Positions 1-14,387 of a stretch of 64,000 nt of DNA are shown here, piece after piece (the first letter of the stretch is position 1; each line of letters starts with the position of its first letter). The stretch lies in assembly GCA_963995505.1 (NCBI GenBank), contig OZ023188.1, forward strand, positions 5,394,001 to 5,458,000. Reading direction: 5' to 3'. The translations under genes were made by a program, and so were the position numbers. The notes beneath the pieces are model-generated. The model saw nothing but the letters and a program-made list of their open reading frames with translations, was not told the origin of the DNA and did no database searches. The DNA is from Hypericum androsaemum. Lineage: Eukaryota > Streptophyta > Magnoliopsida > Malpighiales > Hypericaceae.

Positions 1-1815
1 AACTATACATGGAGGAGTATATGTGAAGGAATTTTCTTGTTGAAGGAGTAGTTGGAATGGAGAGTGGGGGATGGCAATTCGATCAATATATGGCATGATA
101 AGTGGGTCTCTAGAACAGAGGAGGGTCATCCGCGGCTCTGGTATCCTTGGTCGGACGCTGTGCAATGGGTTTTTGAATTAATGACACAGGATGGTCGGGA
201 TTAGGAGGTGAAATGATTGAGGAAGCTTTTTAGTGAGAAGGATGTGGAGAGGATTTTGGCAATTTGGATAAGTACGAGAAGACCGAGTGATATCTTGAGA
301 TGGTGACACTCTACGAATGGGTGTTACTCTATTAAGAGTGGCTATAGAGCATATTTAAGTAGGTGGTGAGAAAGTTCCAAGTGGGCGGATACTCCCTATA
401 GTGATATTGCCTTGCTACGAAAGTGTTGGTCTCTTTCTTGCCCACCTAGGGTTCAAACTGTACTATGGTGCATATTAGACAATAATCTGCCAACTCAAAG
501 TAATTTGCGATGGTAGAGAATGGATGCCGATAAGATTTTCCCTTGTTGTAGGGAGGTGGCAAAAACTACAGTGCATCTCTTCTTTAATTGTAGGCGGTCC
601 AGATGTATCTGGGAAAAAGGTGGGCATTTCGTTGCCAACTGAAAATTTTGGACAGATTGAGGATGCTTGTAGGTCTTTGCTTGTACTGATAGATAACTTT
701 GAGTGTAGTAGGAGGGTGATGGCTTTGTGGTGCATATGGAAGCTGCAAAACTCGGTGGTGTTTCGACCGGAGGAGGATTGTAATCAGGAGGCAATCTTGG
801 ATACAGGTTTGAAGTTTTTGAGGGATTATATGGACATTCGAAATTGGTATAAGTGGCCTAGAAATGATGGTGCACGACAATGGCATCCACCTACTATGGG
901 ATAGTTCAAGATCAATTTCGATGGGGGTTTTTTGGAAGATGGTAGGGGCCATATAGGGGTAGTGATCAGGGACGAGAGAGGATAGTTTATGGTGGCTTTT
1001 TCCAAGTTAGTTCCTCATGTTCGACATCCTACTCTGTTCGAGGCTTTTAGTGTTTGTGGAGAGTGGTGGTAGAGTTGGACTGCTTACCAGTCTTTCAGGT
1101 ATTGCAGCGAAGAAAGGAGGAGAGGTCGGACCTGGCGCTCGTGATTGAGGATTGCTGCCATCTCGAGGTGCTCTTCACGGAAGTGAGATTTAGATTTATG
1201 CGAAGAGAAAGTAACATGGCAGCTCACCTCATGGTAAGCGATGGATAACTGAATAAGTGAGTGGTATATTTCTTTCTTTTCAACCGGAGCAAATTCGTCT
1301 AGTCATTGAACAGGAACAAGCAGAAGTGATGGGAGATTTGGGTGGTTAGGGGTGGGTTTTCAGGGGTTATTTTATGGGCTACTTTATTGGGACGCTTGTA
1401 AAAAGGGGCAAATATGTAAGAATCAAACTTGTAGTGTTATTGCTCGAGCTGGTTCTTTCCGCGATGTGCTCTTTTCCTATTTTGGGTTTCTTCCGTGGAG
1501 GCGAGTTTACCAAATAGGTTTTTAACAAGGCCACCGGCTGCAACCTTGTACTAGTATGCGGGGATACCTATATACTCCGGGATTGATCTAGGAGGGTAGT
1601 GTCCTCGCACTGATGTGTGGTGGGCCTCATGATGGATAGGTAGAGTAGCTTCTTTGTAGGGCCTAGTGGAGGGTGGTGGCACTAGGTGGGCAGTGGCTCC
1701 TTCGTGCTATTGTGCGTTGGACCTATAAGCTTGTCTAACTGGTATTTTTGTATCCGTACTTCTGGTTGTAACTGGTGACTATACAATTAATGAAATGCAT
1801 TTTTACCTCCCCAAA
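1..1815 (+). mobile_element. Degenerate LINE (non-LTR retrotransposon) 3' part
   Basis: Broken frames on the plus strand read, in order, as the C-terminal part of a plant LINE reverse transcriptase (a W-R-V-G-D-G-N-S-I-N-I-W segment near 60-110), a zf-RVT-like region around 430-780, and an RNase H-like domain beginning F-K-I-N-F-D-G-G near 908 and continuing to about 1250. Several stops and frameshifts interrupt it. The part after 1260 looks like an untranslated 3' region ending in an A-rich run near 1810. The 5' part lies outside the window. No protein can be made. This domain order is typical of plant L1-type elements. The exact 3' end is inferred. Confidence 0.7.
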
Positions 1816-2694
1816 AAATATGATCCTTTCAATTATGCCTTTTTCTATTTTATTTATTCGTCATTTATTTTTCTGTTTCCTACTGTCTTACCTGTTGTAT
1901 ATCAAGTGGGGATAGAACCTGGTTCTTATGGTGTCGATAAATTTGACAAGGTATGATCAATTTCTGAGCAAACCTGATACTCCAAGTATAGTTGATGAGT
2001 CACCAATGTCGTCCAAATAATTAACTCGACGATGCACGAACCTCTCCCGATCAAAGTTTTTGAACTTGTGTTCTTGAGGCGTGATTTGTAATCACTGTAA
2101 CTTAAAGTGTTATTTGCCCCCACTATATGTTGCCAACGGGTTCTGATAAGTACACTTCTAGGATTACTCAAGAGTTCTAGATATTCTAAGTGGAAAGCAA
2201 TAGAATATCACCTCTAGAACTATAACAACAATATCTTTATGGTGGACAATATGAGAAGAGAGATAATATGAGAATGAATGGGATCGTTTTTGGATTGTAT
2301 GTTATGGCCAGGAAAGACTTGCTATTTATAAGAACGCAGAGGTCATATAAAACAACTCCTAAAAGTCATAAGTGATCCAAATTGAAAAGTCATTTTCAAA
2401 CCATTTCATGTCTCATACTTCTTCACTTAATTGTTAATTATGTGTGTCTCTTGGTTTTATACCAATTTATGTGTTATTTGGTATTAAATACCAAAAGACA
2501 TCAACGTTACCATATTGACATTGCCTAATTGATCCTCGTGCTTTATTTTTTATGATAGATCTTCCTTTTCAACTACAGCGCTTTCTATTTTATTATATTC
2601 ATCATTTGTTTTTTCTTTTTCCATAACTAAGTTAAGTACTTAATATGCTATTATTAATGATAAAACAACAAGAATAAAATAGAATATTACCAAA
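1816..2694. other. AT-rich intergenic DNA, no gene seen
   Basis: No open frame resembles a known protein. The sequence is AT-rich, contains short T-rich runs, and has the look of old repeat debris. Confidence 0.5.
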
Positions 2695-3080
2695 TTATAA
2701 GTTTAGAGGGACACGCGGAGACTATTTTGCAAAAATTCAGAAATACGGGGGGGGGGCAAAATGAAAAAAGCCCACAACCATTGAACCGTAACTGGGTAAA
2801 CCATTGAATCGTAACTGAGTAAACCATTGAATCGTAACTGGGCAACTGGGACAGTCCCGACTTATCCGGGACAAAAAAAAATGGACCATTGAATCATAAC
2901 TAGGTAGTCCATTGAATCATAAATAAGTGAACCATTGAATCATAACTAGGTAGTCCATTGAATCATAAATAAGTGAACCATTGAATCATAACTAAATCAA
3001 CTATTGAACCATCCAGGACGGTCCTGGTTGGATTTGACCTTCCAGGACCAAATCCGCTCTCCATTTGGAGAATAGGCAAT
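2695..3080. repeat. MITE-like repeat with ~23-bp tandem units
   Basis: Positions 2775-3010 contain about ten imperfect tandem copies of a unit of roughly 23 bp built on ACCATTGAATCRTAACT. The left part (ACACGCGG, then TTTTGCAAAAAT and a G run) matches the left part of the 377-bp MITE at 28326-28702, which also carries 23-bp tandem units of a different sequence. I infer the same element family. Its termini here are not clear. Confidence 0.5.
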
Positions 3081-3322
3081 ACTCACTCCTGCATCATTTT
3101 GCATGATCATTAACTTAACACCAAAAACATCCAATTAAATTTAATTAAATGATCATTTTGATTGATCATTAACTTAACACCATTGGAGAATAGACAATAA
3201 TACCCAATTAACTTATCACCAATAACATCCAATTAAACACCAAATAATATCCAATTAAACACCAAACAACATCTAATAAATAATTCCAAATTGAAATCTC
3301 TGTTCTTCCTCTGTAAAAGATT

Positions 3323-4583
3323 TGTTGCGGGAATAAGTGAACAAGTAACCCGAGATGGATCCGGAGTGGTCGTCCCAAGGTCGGTCTATACTATGCTAAA
3401 GCTAGAGCTAGGCTACGGGCTACGCTAGGCTACAGAAAGGAAAAGCAACAAGATAGTAAAGAGTAGTTGTGTGTTGAGTTGTTAATGTCCGTTCTCTCGC
3501 CCGAGCCCTCCTTATATAAAGTGCCTTGACCTAACTTCTGCGCCTTCAGAATAGGAAATCTTAAACTACCTCCAAGACGTTCGGCTCCAAGTCTCAATCC
3601 TGAGAGATCCGCTTTAAGTTTTTTGTTCCTAATATAACGGGATCCTCTCGGCTCAGTACAAGCCGTCTTCCTTAAATGAGCAGATCCTGTCCTCGAATAG
3701 GAAGCTTTCAAAATGTGACGACCAAGCAATCGCGACCTAAAGAGGAACTTACCAAGTCATACCAAATATTGAGAATCTCGGCTCAAGTTAGGAAAATATA
3801 GACCGTCTTTACCTTCTCGAATCTTCCACGCAAAATCTTAACTCAAGTCTGTCATCGCCCAAGACAGACATCTCGTCAGGCCCAAAGTGAATCCCAAAAT
3901 GGGCTCAAGCTAACGACCTCCTCAACCAAAGTGGACCTATTCCCGAAATTGCCTTCTTGCCTACAAAGGTCAAATGAGCTTCCCGCTCGAGTCCAAGTTG
4001 GCTTCTCACCTTCACCTTCTCGCTCGGCTTCTCGCCTTAGGCTCCTCGCTCGTCTTCTCGCCTTAGGCTTCCCACCTTAAGTTTCTCACTTGGCTTTCTG
4101 CCTTAGGCTTCTCGCTCGGCCTCTCGTCGTAGGCCTCTCACTCAGCCTCTCGCCACTCGGCCTCTCGCTCAGCCTCTCACTGTAGGCCCCTCGCTCGGCC
4201 TCTCGCTGTAGGCCTCTCGCTCTGCCTCTCGCCACTCGGCCTCTCGCTCGGCTCCTCGCTTAGCCTCTCGACGTTGGCCTCTCACTCGGCTCCTCGCTCG
4301 TGCTTTCCACCAGCCTCTCGCCTATGTGAGTGAGAAGAGTTTCTCGATCAGACTCACCTACGTGGGCGAGAGGAGCCTCTCACCCAGGCTCACCAACGTG
4401 AGCGAGAAGACTCTCTCGCTCAGACTCACCTACGTGGGCGAGAGGAGCCTCTCGCCCACGCTCGCCTACGTGAGCGAGAAAGGCCTCTAACCCGGGCTCC
4501 ACGTACCGATGAGCCCGAGCCAATTCCCGCACATCCGGAGATAGATCGTCATCAATCCAAGATATTAATTTCGTGCTCCAACA
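3323..4583 (-). repeat. LTR (3' LTR in element orientation)
   Basis: 1261-bp long terminal repeat matching 6691-7896. Plus-strand edges are TG and CA. About 4010-4500 is a GC-rich block of short tandem units (CTCGCTCGGCCTCTCGC-like, then CCTACGTGGGCGAGAGG-like), longer here than in the partner LTR. Frames through this block give repetitive Ser/Leu-rich or H-V-G-E-R-E peptides that I regard as by-products. Confidence 0.85.
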
Positions 4584-4790
4584 ATGCCCCCCGCACGTTA
4601 ACACTTTGGTACGGTCAGGTGAGAAGCGTTGACGTGGTTCTTCATCTTCGGCTTGGCTTCCTTCCACTAGCTTATAACAGAATGAAAATGTGCAGCTCAA
4701 AGAAGTCTAGGCCGTCGTCCTGAGGACATATTTGGCCGACTCATATGGTGACAAGGCATAAACCTATAGTCACCAATATCGCCCATTACC

Positions 4791-6609
4791 TTACTCTTCA
4801 TGGGCAAGATGGAGTACTTGCCCTCCGGAGATGGCATTGATCAATCTTCGGACCGAATGCACCTTCCATTTGATTAAGCTTGTACATCGGGAAGACCAGC
4901 CATCCATGCCTCTCCAAAATACACTTGTTAGCACTCTGGACCCCTCGTATAGGACCACTTCAATATAGAGGGTGGCAGACACGAATGGGCGTGCATCGGC
5001 CATCATGATCAACACCTTCCCATCTGATTTCCATTGAAATAGACATTGGCAGATGGAAGATTGGATTACTTGATTGGAGCGGACCGAGTCTCGCCCTTTC
5101 CCGACAAAATTGGTTATGACCATGCCGGTCGGGCTGGCATCCTCTTTCTCCTTATTGCGTTCACAGAGGAGCAACTGAAGAAAGGTGTTCACCACACCCA
5201 TACCGTCCATGGGTTCTCTCTCGATCAGCTCCCTAAGGATGTGAGTCGTGATGCAGAGAGATTTCTTGCGATCATCCATTCTTCGGGTTGGCCTCTCAAT
5301 GGTGACGTTGCCATTGAGGCTTCCACCATGGGAATGACAGAGGAATCTCTCCTATCTGAGGCTCAGTATGGTCCTTTTTTATCATGTCATCTTTAAAGTG
5401 GCTCGATTGGTTGGGCTCCTGTCTGAGGCTAGCCGATGTCCTATTAATTGCCAGCTTGCTTGGGAAGTCCACAAACTTAATGCACCTCATTTCAAGGTCG
5501 ACCGAAACCTCCTTCTCTTTTTGGTCGAGAATAGACTCTCGCTGGGTGCCCTCCTTCGGATGAATCTCGCTCATGACCTTGGGTACCCACTTGTGGGTCA
5601 ACTTCCCGCATAGTAGAGTGGGTGCCTTTAGTCGGACCTCTTTAACGTGCTTGAGGTCATCTCCCTTCTCCCAGTTAGAGGCTTCACATCCTTCGCCCGG
5701 CTTTGAGTCGAGGCCAAATGATACTTCACCCACGGATGAGCTAGAAGCACCTTTTGTTTCTCTAGCTCGACCTTTTTCTCTGCGATTTGCCTTTCGAGGT
5801 CCTTGATGGCTTGCCTTCTTTTCTGGATCTTCCTTTCAAGGTGACATCTCTGGGTCTTCATCTGGACATCTCGCATTGGTGGATCAGGGATGACCCTTCT
5901 ATCTCCAAGTCGGTTAAAGGCATACCGACGTGGGTTAGACCCATTTTGAAGGTCCACCTTGATAGGAGGATGACAGAGCCTCCACGTCTCATCGGCTTCC
6001 TTCGGACGGTAGAAGTTTTGAGTCCTTAGGATTCTACTATTAGGTGGCCGTCCTTGCCCCCCGAGTCTTGTCTCTCGGGTTTTAAGGTCAGCATTCCCTT
6101 GCTTAGAACTATTGGCTCCCCTCAAACAAAAGCACTTCCAAGCCTTTGGAACGCCATTGTCAGGCAATCTTCCTTGCCCGCCGAGTCTTGCCTCTCGGGT
6201 CTTAAGGTCAGCCTCCCTTGAATGAAAGGATTTGTGAGCATTTGGTATATCGTTATCAGGCGGCCTTCTGTGACCCCCAAGTCTTGCCTCTCGGGGCTTA
6301 GGATCAATTTTTACTTTCTTAGGGTCCGGTTGGATAGGTACAGCTGGTCCGGTGGATACGTTCATCCTTAGTGTGGATTGATGACCATACGTGAGGATGC
6401 CTCATAGTGACTACAAGACTCCTCGTAGAGCTTTCGAGCATGAAAAGTGGCATATGTCTCCATCGGGATGACGGGCGTATAGAACTCCCTCGGGGCAACG
6501 TTTGTCTCAACTGGCTCTTTTGAGAGAGCTGAGGTAGATGAATCCCGTCTCCATGCATACGACTGGAAAATGAAAGGTATTTACTCCTTGTAAGAAATTG
6601 GAGCAACAA
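4791..6609 (-). pseudogene. Gag/protease-like remnants of the 3323-7896 element
   Basis: Four overlapping minus-strand frames. Frame 5628-6365 has a repeated unit (L-K-T-R-E-A-R-L-G-G, about four copies) followed by a charged coiled-coil-like stretch rich in Glu, Lys and Gln. Frame 5296-5733 includes K-F-V-D-F-P-S-K-L-A-I-N. Frame 4791-5279 resembles the retropepsin region of plant Ty3/gypsy polyproteins: a G-(K/R)-D step, then I-Q-S-S-I-C-Q and A-D-A-R-P-F. The last two blocks recur in the diverged element at 12540-14388, so they were once under selection. Frame breaks between them make an intact product unlikely. The protease assignment is by motif memory only. Confidence 0.55.
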
Positions 6610-6690
6610 AGTAATTGGTCATCTTGGCCAGTAAAGGTTAGACTGCCTTCTCAAACGCCCTCCTTAGTCCTACCGAGCGTGCCAAAAAAC

Positions 6691-7896
6691 TATTGCGGGA
6701 ATAAGTGAACAAGTAACCCGAGGCGGATCCGGAGTGATCGTCCCAAAGTCAGTCTATACTATGCTAAAGCTAGAGCTAGAGCTAGGCTACGGGCTACGCG
6801 AGGCTATGGAAAGGAAAAGCAACAAGATAGTAAAGAGTAGTTGTGTGTTGTGTTGTTGATGTCCGTTCTCTCGCCCGAGCCCTCCTTATATAAAGTGCCT
6901 TGACCTAACCTCTGTGCCTTCAGAATAGGAAATCCTAAACTGCCTCCAAGACCTTCAGCTCCAAGTCTCAATCCCGAGAGATCCGCTTCAAGTTATTTGT
7001 TCCTAATATGACGGGATCCTCTCGGCTCAGTACAAGCCATCTTCCTTAAATGAGCAGATCCTGTCCTCGAATAAGAAGCTTTCAAAATGTGACGACCAAG
7101 CAATTGCGGCCTAAAGAGGAACTTACCAAGTCTTGCCAAATATTGAGAATCTCGGCTCAAGTTAGGAAAATATAGATCGTCTTGACCTTCTCGAATCTCC
7201 CACGCAAAATCTTGACTCAAGTCCATCTTCGCCCAAGACAGACATCTCGTCAGGCCCAAAGTGAATCCTGAAATGGGCTCAAGCTAACGGCCTCCTCAAC
7301 CAAAGTGGACCTATTCCCGAAATTGCCTTCCTACCTACAAAGGTCAAATGAGCTTCCCGCTCGGGTCCAAGTTGGCTTCTCGCCTTAGGCTCCTCACTCG
7401 TCTTCTCGCCTTAGGCTTCCCGCCTTAGGTTTCTCGCTCGGCTTCCCGCCTTAGGCTTCTCGCTTGGCCTCTCACCGTAGGCCTCTCACTCGGCCTCTCG
7501 CCACTCGGCCTCTCGCCGTAGGCCTCTCGCCACTCGGCCTCTCGCCACTCGGCCTCTCGCTCGGCTCCTTGCTTAGCCTCTCGCCGAAAGCCTCTCACTC
7601 GGCTCCTCGCTCGTGCTTCCCACCGACCTCTCGCCTATATGAGTGAGAAGAGTTTCTCGATCGGACTCGCCCACGTGGGTGAGAGGAGCCTCTCGCCCGG
7701 GCTCACCAACGTGAGCGAGAAGAGTCTCTCGCTCGGACTCGCCTACGTGTGCGAGAGGAGCCTCTCGCCCGGGCTCGCCTACGTGAGTGAGAGGGGCCTC
7801 TCGCCCGGGCTCCACGTACCGACAAGCCCGAGCCAATTCCCGCACATCCGGAGATAGATCGTCATCAATCCGAGATATTAATTTCGTGCTCCAACA
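6691..7896 (-). repeat. LTR (5' LTR in element orientation)
   Basis: 1206-bp copy of the LTR. Its edge at 6691 has TA where the partner has TG. It is about 55 bp shorter, mainly from fewer GC-rich subunits around 7440-7620. Numerous scattered differences suggest the insertion is not recent. Confidence 0.85.
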
Positions 7897-8640
7897 AGAT
7901 TAAACCAACTCAACACCCAATTGGAGGAGTCCTGCCCCATCGTCATCCTGCCCCGTCATCATCGTTCTGCCCCATCGACGTCTCCCCGTTCTTCCTCTCC
8001 CCGTAGACGATGGGGTGAAGGTGGCCCTCTCCCCGGCTAATCCGCTAGTCCGCCCCCTCCTGTTTCCCACTGTCTTGAGCTCTGAGACGGCAACTCAAAA
8101 GTTAGGGAAGAAGAGGACCAGAAGTGGGAGCTCCACGACGACGACGGTTTGTTCTACAAGATTGGGTCCGATGCAACGAGCTCCATCACGACGATGATGG
8201 TTTCATCTACAAGATTGTTTTCCTGCTCCAGCCGTCGCTGGTGGTCGTCTCCATGGTCTTCGTCTGCTCTAACTTGACCGGCCAAGACAAGAGCAGCAGA
8301 GGTTAATTGGTTGGCAATTTTTCTTCAATATCTCAGCCAGAGGGGAAGAGCACCACCACTGTGGTTGGCAATTTTTCCAATCGGATAGATTTGGTTTTTG
8401 GTTTTCTTGAGGTTGAAAAAAGTATATTCTTTAGGAGTATTTTGTTCCTTAAAGATTTATTTCGTCGGAGATAATTTTTAGTACCGGAACCAGGAATTTG
8501 AGAGTACTATTTTTTCAAAATTGGTGGACGAAAAGAGAGGTTTCGAAAACAGAAGGACCTTATTGGTGATTTCGTCAAATCCCAAAAACCTGAGGATAAT
8601 TTTTCCAAAACTAATTATCTAAGAACTAAATAACATCTAG
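7897..8640. repeat. Degenerate element arm beside the LTR element
   Basis: A GC-rich part (7920-8300), then an AT-rich arm (8390-8640). The arm ends with a segment resembling the inner inverted-terminal arm at 20560-20740 (TCGGAGA-AATTTTT, then GAGAGTAC). This is the composition of the Mutator-like family described below, but no partner arm or target duplication was found on the other side of the LTR insertion. Confidence 0.35.
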
Positions 8641-9255
8641 CCTAATGACACATTGTGTTGTGAAATTTAAGAAAATCCATATCCAAACTCTGATAGTATA
8701 ATAGTGTAAAATTTATCTTTAAAAAAATAGTGATTTCTTGACATAATCTTGTAAGTGCTTCATGTTATACATATTCTCGAGGGATTTAGAAAAATATAAT
8801 ATGACAGAACTAAATTTAGTATTTTAATTTTTTCTAATAAGCGAGATATATATTAAAATCAAAAGAAGAAAAATTATACATAATCCAAAACTAGCAGAAT
8901 AACTTCTAGTTATCCCACGTGTGGGTAGTTAAGAAGCGAAACTAGTGGACTCTCTCATACCGAGGTTACAATCGCAGCATTGTAAAAAACCGTACAGTAG
9001 TAAAACTCATTGAACCAACGGGACTAAAATATAGAATTGGATTCTCTTCCTCAATGTAAATCACATATTTTGAATTAAAATTTTACGAATAGAAAAGACA
9101 TCCTTAAAAAAATTACTTTATTTAATATTTTTATTTCATTATATACAACCAAGTAGAGTTGGATTTGTCCTTTTTTATTCCTTTAGCTGAATAGATTTTC
9201 TTTGATCAAGAACTAGCAGTCTTGATTAGAGAGGCTCACATCGGGTACACCGAGC
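8641..9255. other. Intergenic, 3' flank of GH9 gene A
   Basis: AT-rich, with no gene recognised. It presumably contains the 3' UTR of the minus-strand gene ending at 9256. Confidence 0.5.
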
Positions 9256-11324
<2,069 letters not shown>

Positions 11325-11366
11325 TTAATTTCTCCACATGTAAGGATAGTATGGTATTTTTCGTGG

Positions 11367-11374
11367 TATTTATA
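11367..11374 (-). promoter_or_regulatory. TATA box of GH9 gene A
   Basis: Minus-strand TATAAATA about 115 bp upstream of the ATG, inside a block (GGTCTCTATAAATACC) shared with all the other GH9 copies in the window. Confidence 0.6.
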
Positions 11375-11911
11375 GAGACCATGTGAAGGTGGAGGATGAA
11401 GTTGAAGAGCTGTGTAAAAACATAAAAAATACTCATAATTAATCATTTTTGGTAGTACAATAATAAACATTTATTACAATTTTATATATATGGTAGGAAA
11501 AATGTTGTAATTTGTTTTGAGGGAATGAGGGGTGCAAATGTTGTAATTTTACTACCAAAATTCTGATCCTTTCATTTAATATAAATGTATTGCCGTTATC
11601 AATGTATTAATCAGTTTTCCATGATTAACCTTGAGCTTACTGGACACATTTATTTTTCTAATGTGTTACCAAATTTACATTACCTAATTAATTCTCGTGT
11701 TTCCTTTTATATGATATATCTTTCTTTTCAATTAGGTCTCTTTCTATTTTATCATATTCATCATTTATTTTTGTGCTAAAAAATTATGACATATATTTCC
11801 TACCGAATTACCATGACATTGCCTAATTAATCCTGATATTTCCTTTTGCATGATATATCTTCCTTCTTAATTACGCCTCTGTCTTTTTTATTACATTCAT
11901 CATTAATTTTT

Positions 11912-12535
11912 GGGTAAATTACCTCTTTATTCCCGGTGTTTGGTCATCTTTCCTTTAGGGTCCTTGGATTCCCGAAAATAATTTTACCGTTCTCCATCTT
12001 TGATTTTAGATACTCTCGGGTCCCTAGCTGACGTCAACACCCAATTTTTTATTTTTTTTCATAAAAATGACCAAAATAACCTTAAATAAAAAATAAAAAA
12101 TATTTACCTTCTTCAACCTTTAGATACCAAGAACACTCCAATTAACATCAACCCAAACCCAGAAATGAGACTAACAAAAATCCAACAATTATACAAAAAA
12201 TAAGGACAAATTAACAAAAACCTAAATTGTTCCTGGAGAATAACAACTCATCCACTCAAATCAACGTAACAACAAAGGACATAACAACATAAGTGAGAAT
12301 ACTAGAGCACTAATCCCGACCTTCTTGCTCGTGAGATTCCTTGCCTTGATCAACACTAATCGCCAGATCTCAGCTTGTTCATGGAATCGATGTTCAGATC
12401 CACCGAACTTCCCACCACCACGCTTTGGAATGTCATCTCGTTCTTCTTTCCAAAGAGAAAGGCCGGGACCATCCCATTCTCGATAGGAACGTTGCCGGCG
12501 GTGGCCAGCACTGAGGGAGAATAATTGACCGGTCA
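11912..12535. mobile_element. Truncated Mutator-like element (M1)
   Basis: Begins GGGTAAATTACC and continues with the left terminal sequence seen in the complete elements at 19309, 32414 and 61139, including the ATGACCAAAATRACC and AATTAACATCAACC stretches. The right arm is missing: the sequence passes at about 12535 into the diverged Ty3/gypsy element. The GC-rich cargo 12310-12530 is open on the minus strand, with V-L-A-T-A-G-N-V-P-I-E-N-G in one frame. I do not recognise its source. Confidence 0.55.
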
Positions 12536-12796
12536 TTCAATATAGAAGACATACCGTTCGATCGATCTGGCATACCCAGTAACTTGGCCATCCACATCAC
12601 TCTGTACCATGCTAGTTGGCACCATGGAGCTATCGTAGAAAGATACTTCTACACAATTGGTAGCCGATAGAAAGAGATTGACATTTGTTATCACGATCCC
12701 TACCTTTCAATTTGGTTTCCACTAGATCAAGAACTTGCAGAGGGAGGATGGGATCAGTTAACTTGAGAGGATCCAATCCCTCCCCAGAAGAGAGTT

Positions 12797-13312
12797 CTAG
12801 CCCATACTCACTTTAGTCATGAGTACCCGAAGGGGACGAGTACCCCTACAGGCAATGTAAGTCATGACCATCACTGTTAGGCCAAGCCCCTTATTCTCAT
12901 TGTTTAGCTTTATGTGGAATAACTGGGATAGGACATTTATAACTGTCTCATTTTCTATGAAGATCTTCCCTACCGACTTTTCAAAGACATGAGCCGTGGT
13001 ATACGAAGACTTGAGGTATTCACACACGTCCTCTGGTTTAGGCCTTGGCAATAGCGACATTATCCCCAATGGTACACTACAGACCTCCCTCCTATCTCAG
13101 CCTCAATAGGGTCATTCTTAATTATGTTTCCCTTTTTGGTGGCTCGACTGATTGGGTTTTGACTCAAAACTAGCCGGTGCCATATTAATTGCCACCTTAT
13201 TTGGGAAGTCTCCGAACTTGATGTAACTGGTATCAAAGACCAAATGAAACCTTCTTTTCTTTTTTATCAACCTTGTCCTCTGGAGGAAAATCTTCCTTCG
13301 GGTAGATCTCAC
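12797..13312 (-). pseudogene. Gag/protease-like remnants of the diverged Ty3/gypsy element
   Basis: Minus-strand frames 12797-13069 and 13118-13312 are homologous to those at 4791-5733. Stops and frameshifts separate them. No reverse transcriptase or integrase motif follows. Confidence 0.5.
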
Positions 13313-14387
13313 TTCTCATCTTAGGTACCCACTTGCGAATCAACTCTTAGCGTAGGTCAGTGGGTGTCTCTGATCGAATCTCATCAATGCACTTGAGATC
13401 TTTTGCCTCTTTTGTATAAGAGGCTTCAACCTTCTTGTCCCAGTCTTGAGTCAGGGCCGAATGGTGTTCAAACCGTGGACAAGCTAGGAGGGACTTTTAT
13501 TCCTTCAGTCGGGCCCTTTGTTCCGCAAGTTGCCTTTCAATGTCCTTGATGACTTGCTTCTATTTTTGGACCTTCTGAGTCCCCTGGAATGAAAGAACTT
13601 CAGATTTCTAGAGAGACCGTTATAGGGCAACCTTCCTTGAACCCCGAGTATTACCCCATGCCTTAGGGTCGACCTCCCGTTGCTTATGTTCTTTTTTTTT
13701 TACTCAGTTGTAGGCCAACCATGGCAATAGAAGTACTAATGTGGGGACCAATCAATGCTGCCCCCCAGACTCGATTTTAGGCTGACCTCTCAGCATCAGA
13801 GAATTGGGGTTACCCCTCTATTCTCGGATTAACATCCTCACTTTCATTGCATCAACATCACTAGCTAAGGGCTGAGGTAGGCACATGAGTAACATCACAA
13901 CCAATTAGGCAGCTTGTGGTCTCATATTGCCTGGAGAAACCCTCTTGTTGTGCCTCTTTATTGGTAGAAGACTCATGTAGCACCAGATAACTAGAGACCC
14001 CAACCGATAAATGTCAGCTGAGTAAGTTCATATAGTCTAAGGTTTGGGTATCGTGTTTAGGAAAAGATCATACCCTAAGTTACTCCAAAGCAGGCTTAGT
14101 GATGGGAAGTGGGTGTGCTATTCCATGGTTGGTAATTGCCTAAAAGGCCTTGGTAGTACACTTAAAAGATTCTCCACATCACTAGACTTGATTAGATAGT
14201 ACTGAAGAATAGACTTGCCACTGAGGAGTTTATAAGGTGCACTAGAGAGGCGGAAAGCAGAAAGCGAAAGGTGTCTGCTCCTTAGAGGGAACCAGAGCAA
14301 CATAGTTCTTGGTCGTGTTGGCTAGCAAAGGTGTTAGACTGCCTTCTCAGACGCCCTCCTAGGTCCCACTTAAAGTACCAAAAATTA

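Larger units (their letters stand above)
3323..7896 (-). mobile_element. Non-autonomous Ty3/gypsy-type LTR retrotransposon
   Basis: Two long direct repeats flank about 2.1 kb of internal DNA, and a perfect 5-bp duplication AGATT lies immediately outside (3318-3322 and 7897-7901). On the minus strand the LTR starts TGTTGGAGCACG. A purine-rich G run lies next to 4583, as expected for a polypurine tract, and TTTTTTGGCACGCTCGGTAG follows the other LTR, so the element runs on the minus strand. The internal part encodes gag- and protease-like remnants but no reverse transcriptase, RNase H or integrase, so it would depend on enzymes from other elements. Its size and content fit a LARD/TR-GAG derivative. 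Confidence 0.85.

Noticed and set aside
1926..2171. 81-codon minus-strand frame
   Set aside because: No motif or homologue recognised, in AT-rich repeat debris.
4010..4330. Possible Ser/Leu-rich protein genes in the LTR
   Set aside because: The frames follow the tandem repeat units and change length between the two LTRs.
5046..6029. Plus-strand open frames of 77-116 codons
   Set aside because: They lie opposite the minus-strand gag/protease-like remnants, whose blocks are conserved in the second element.
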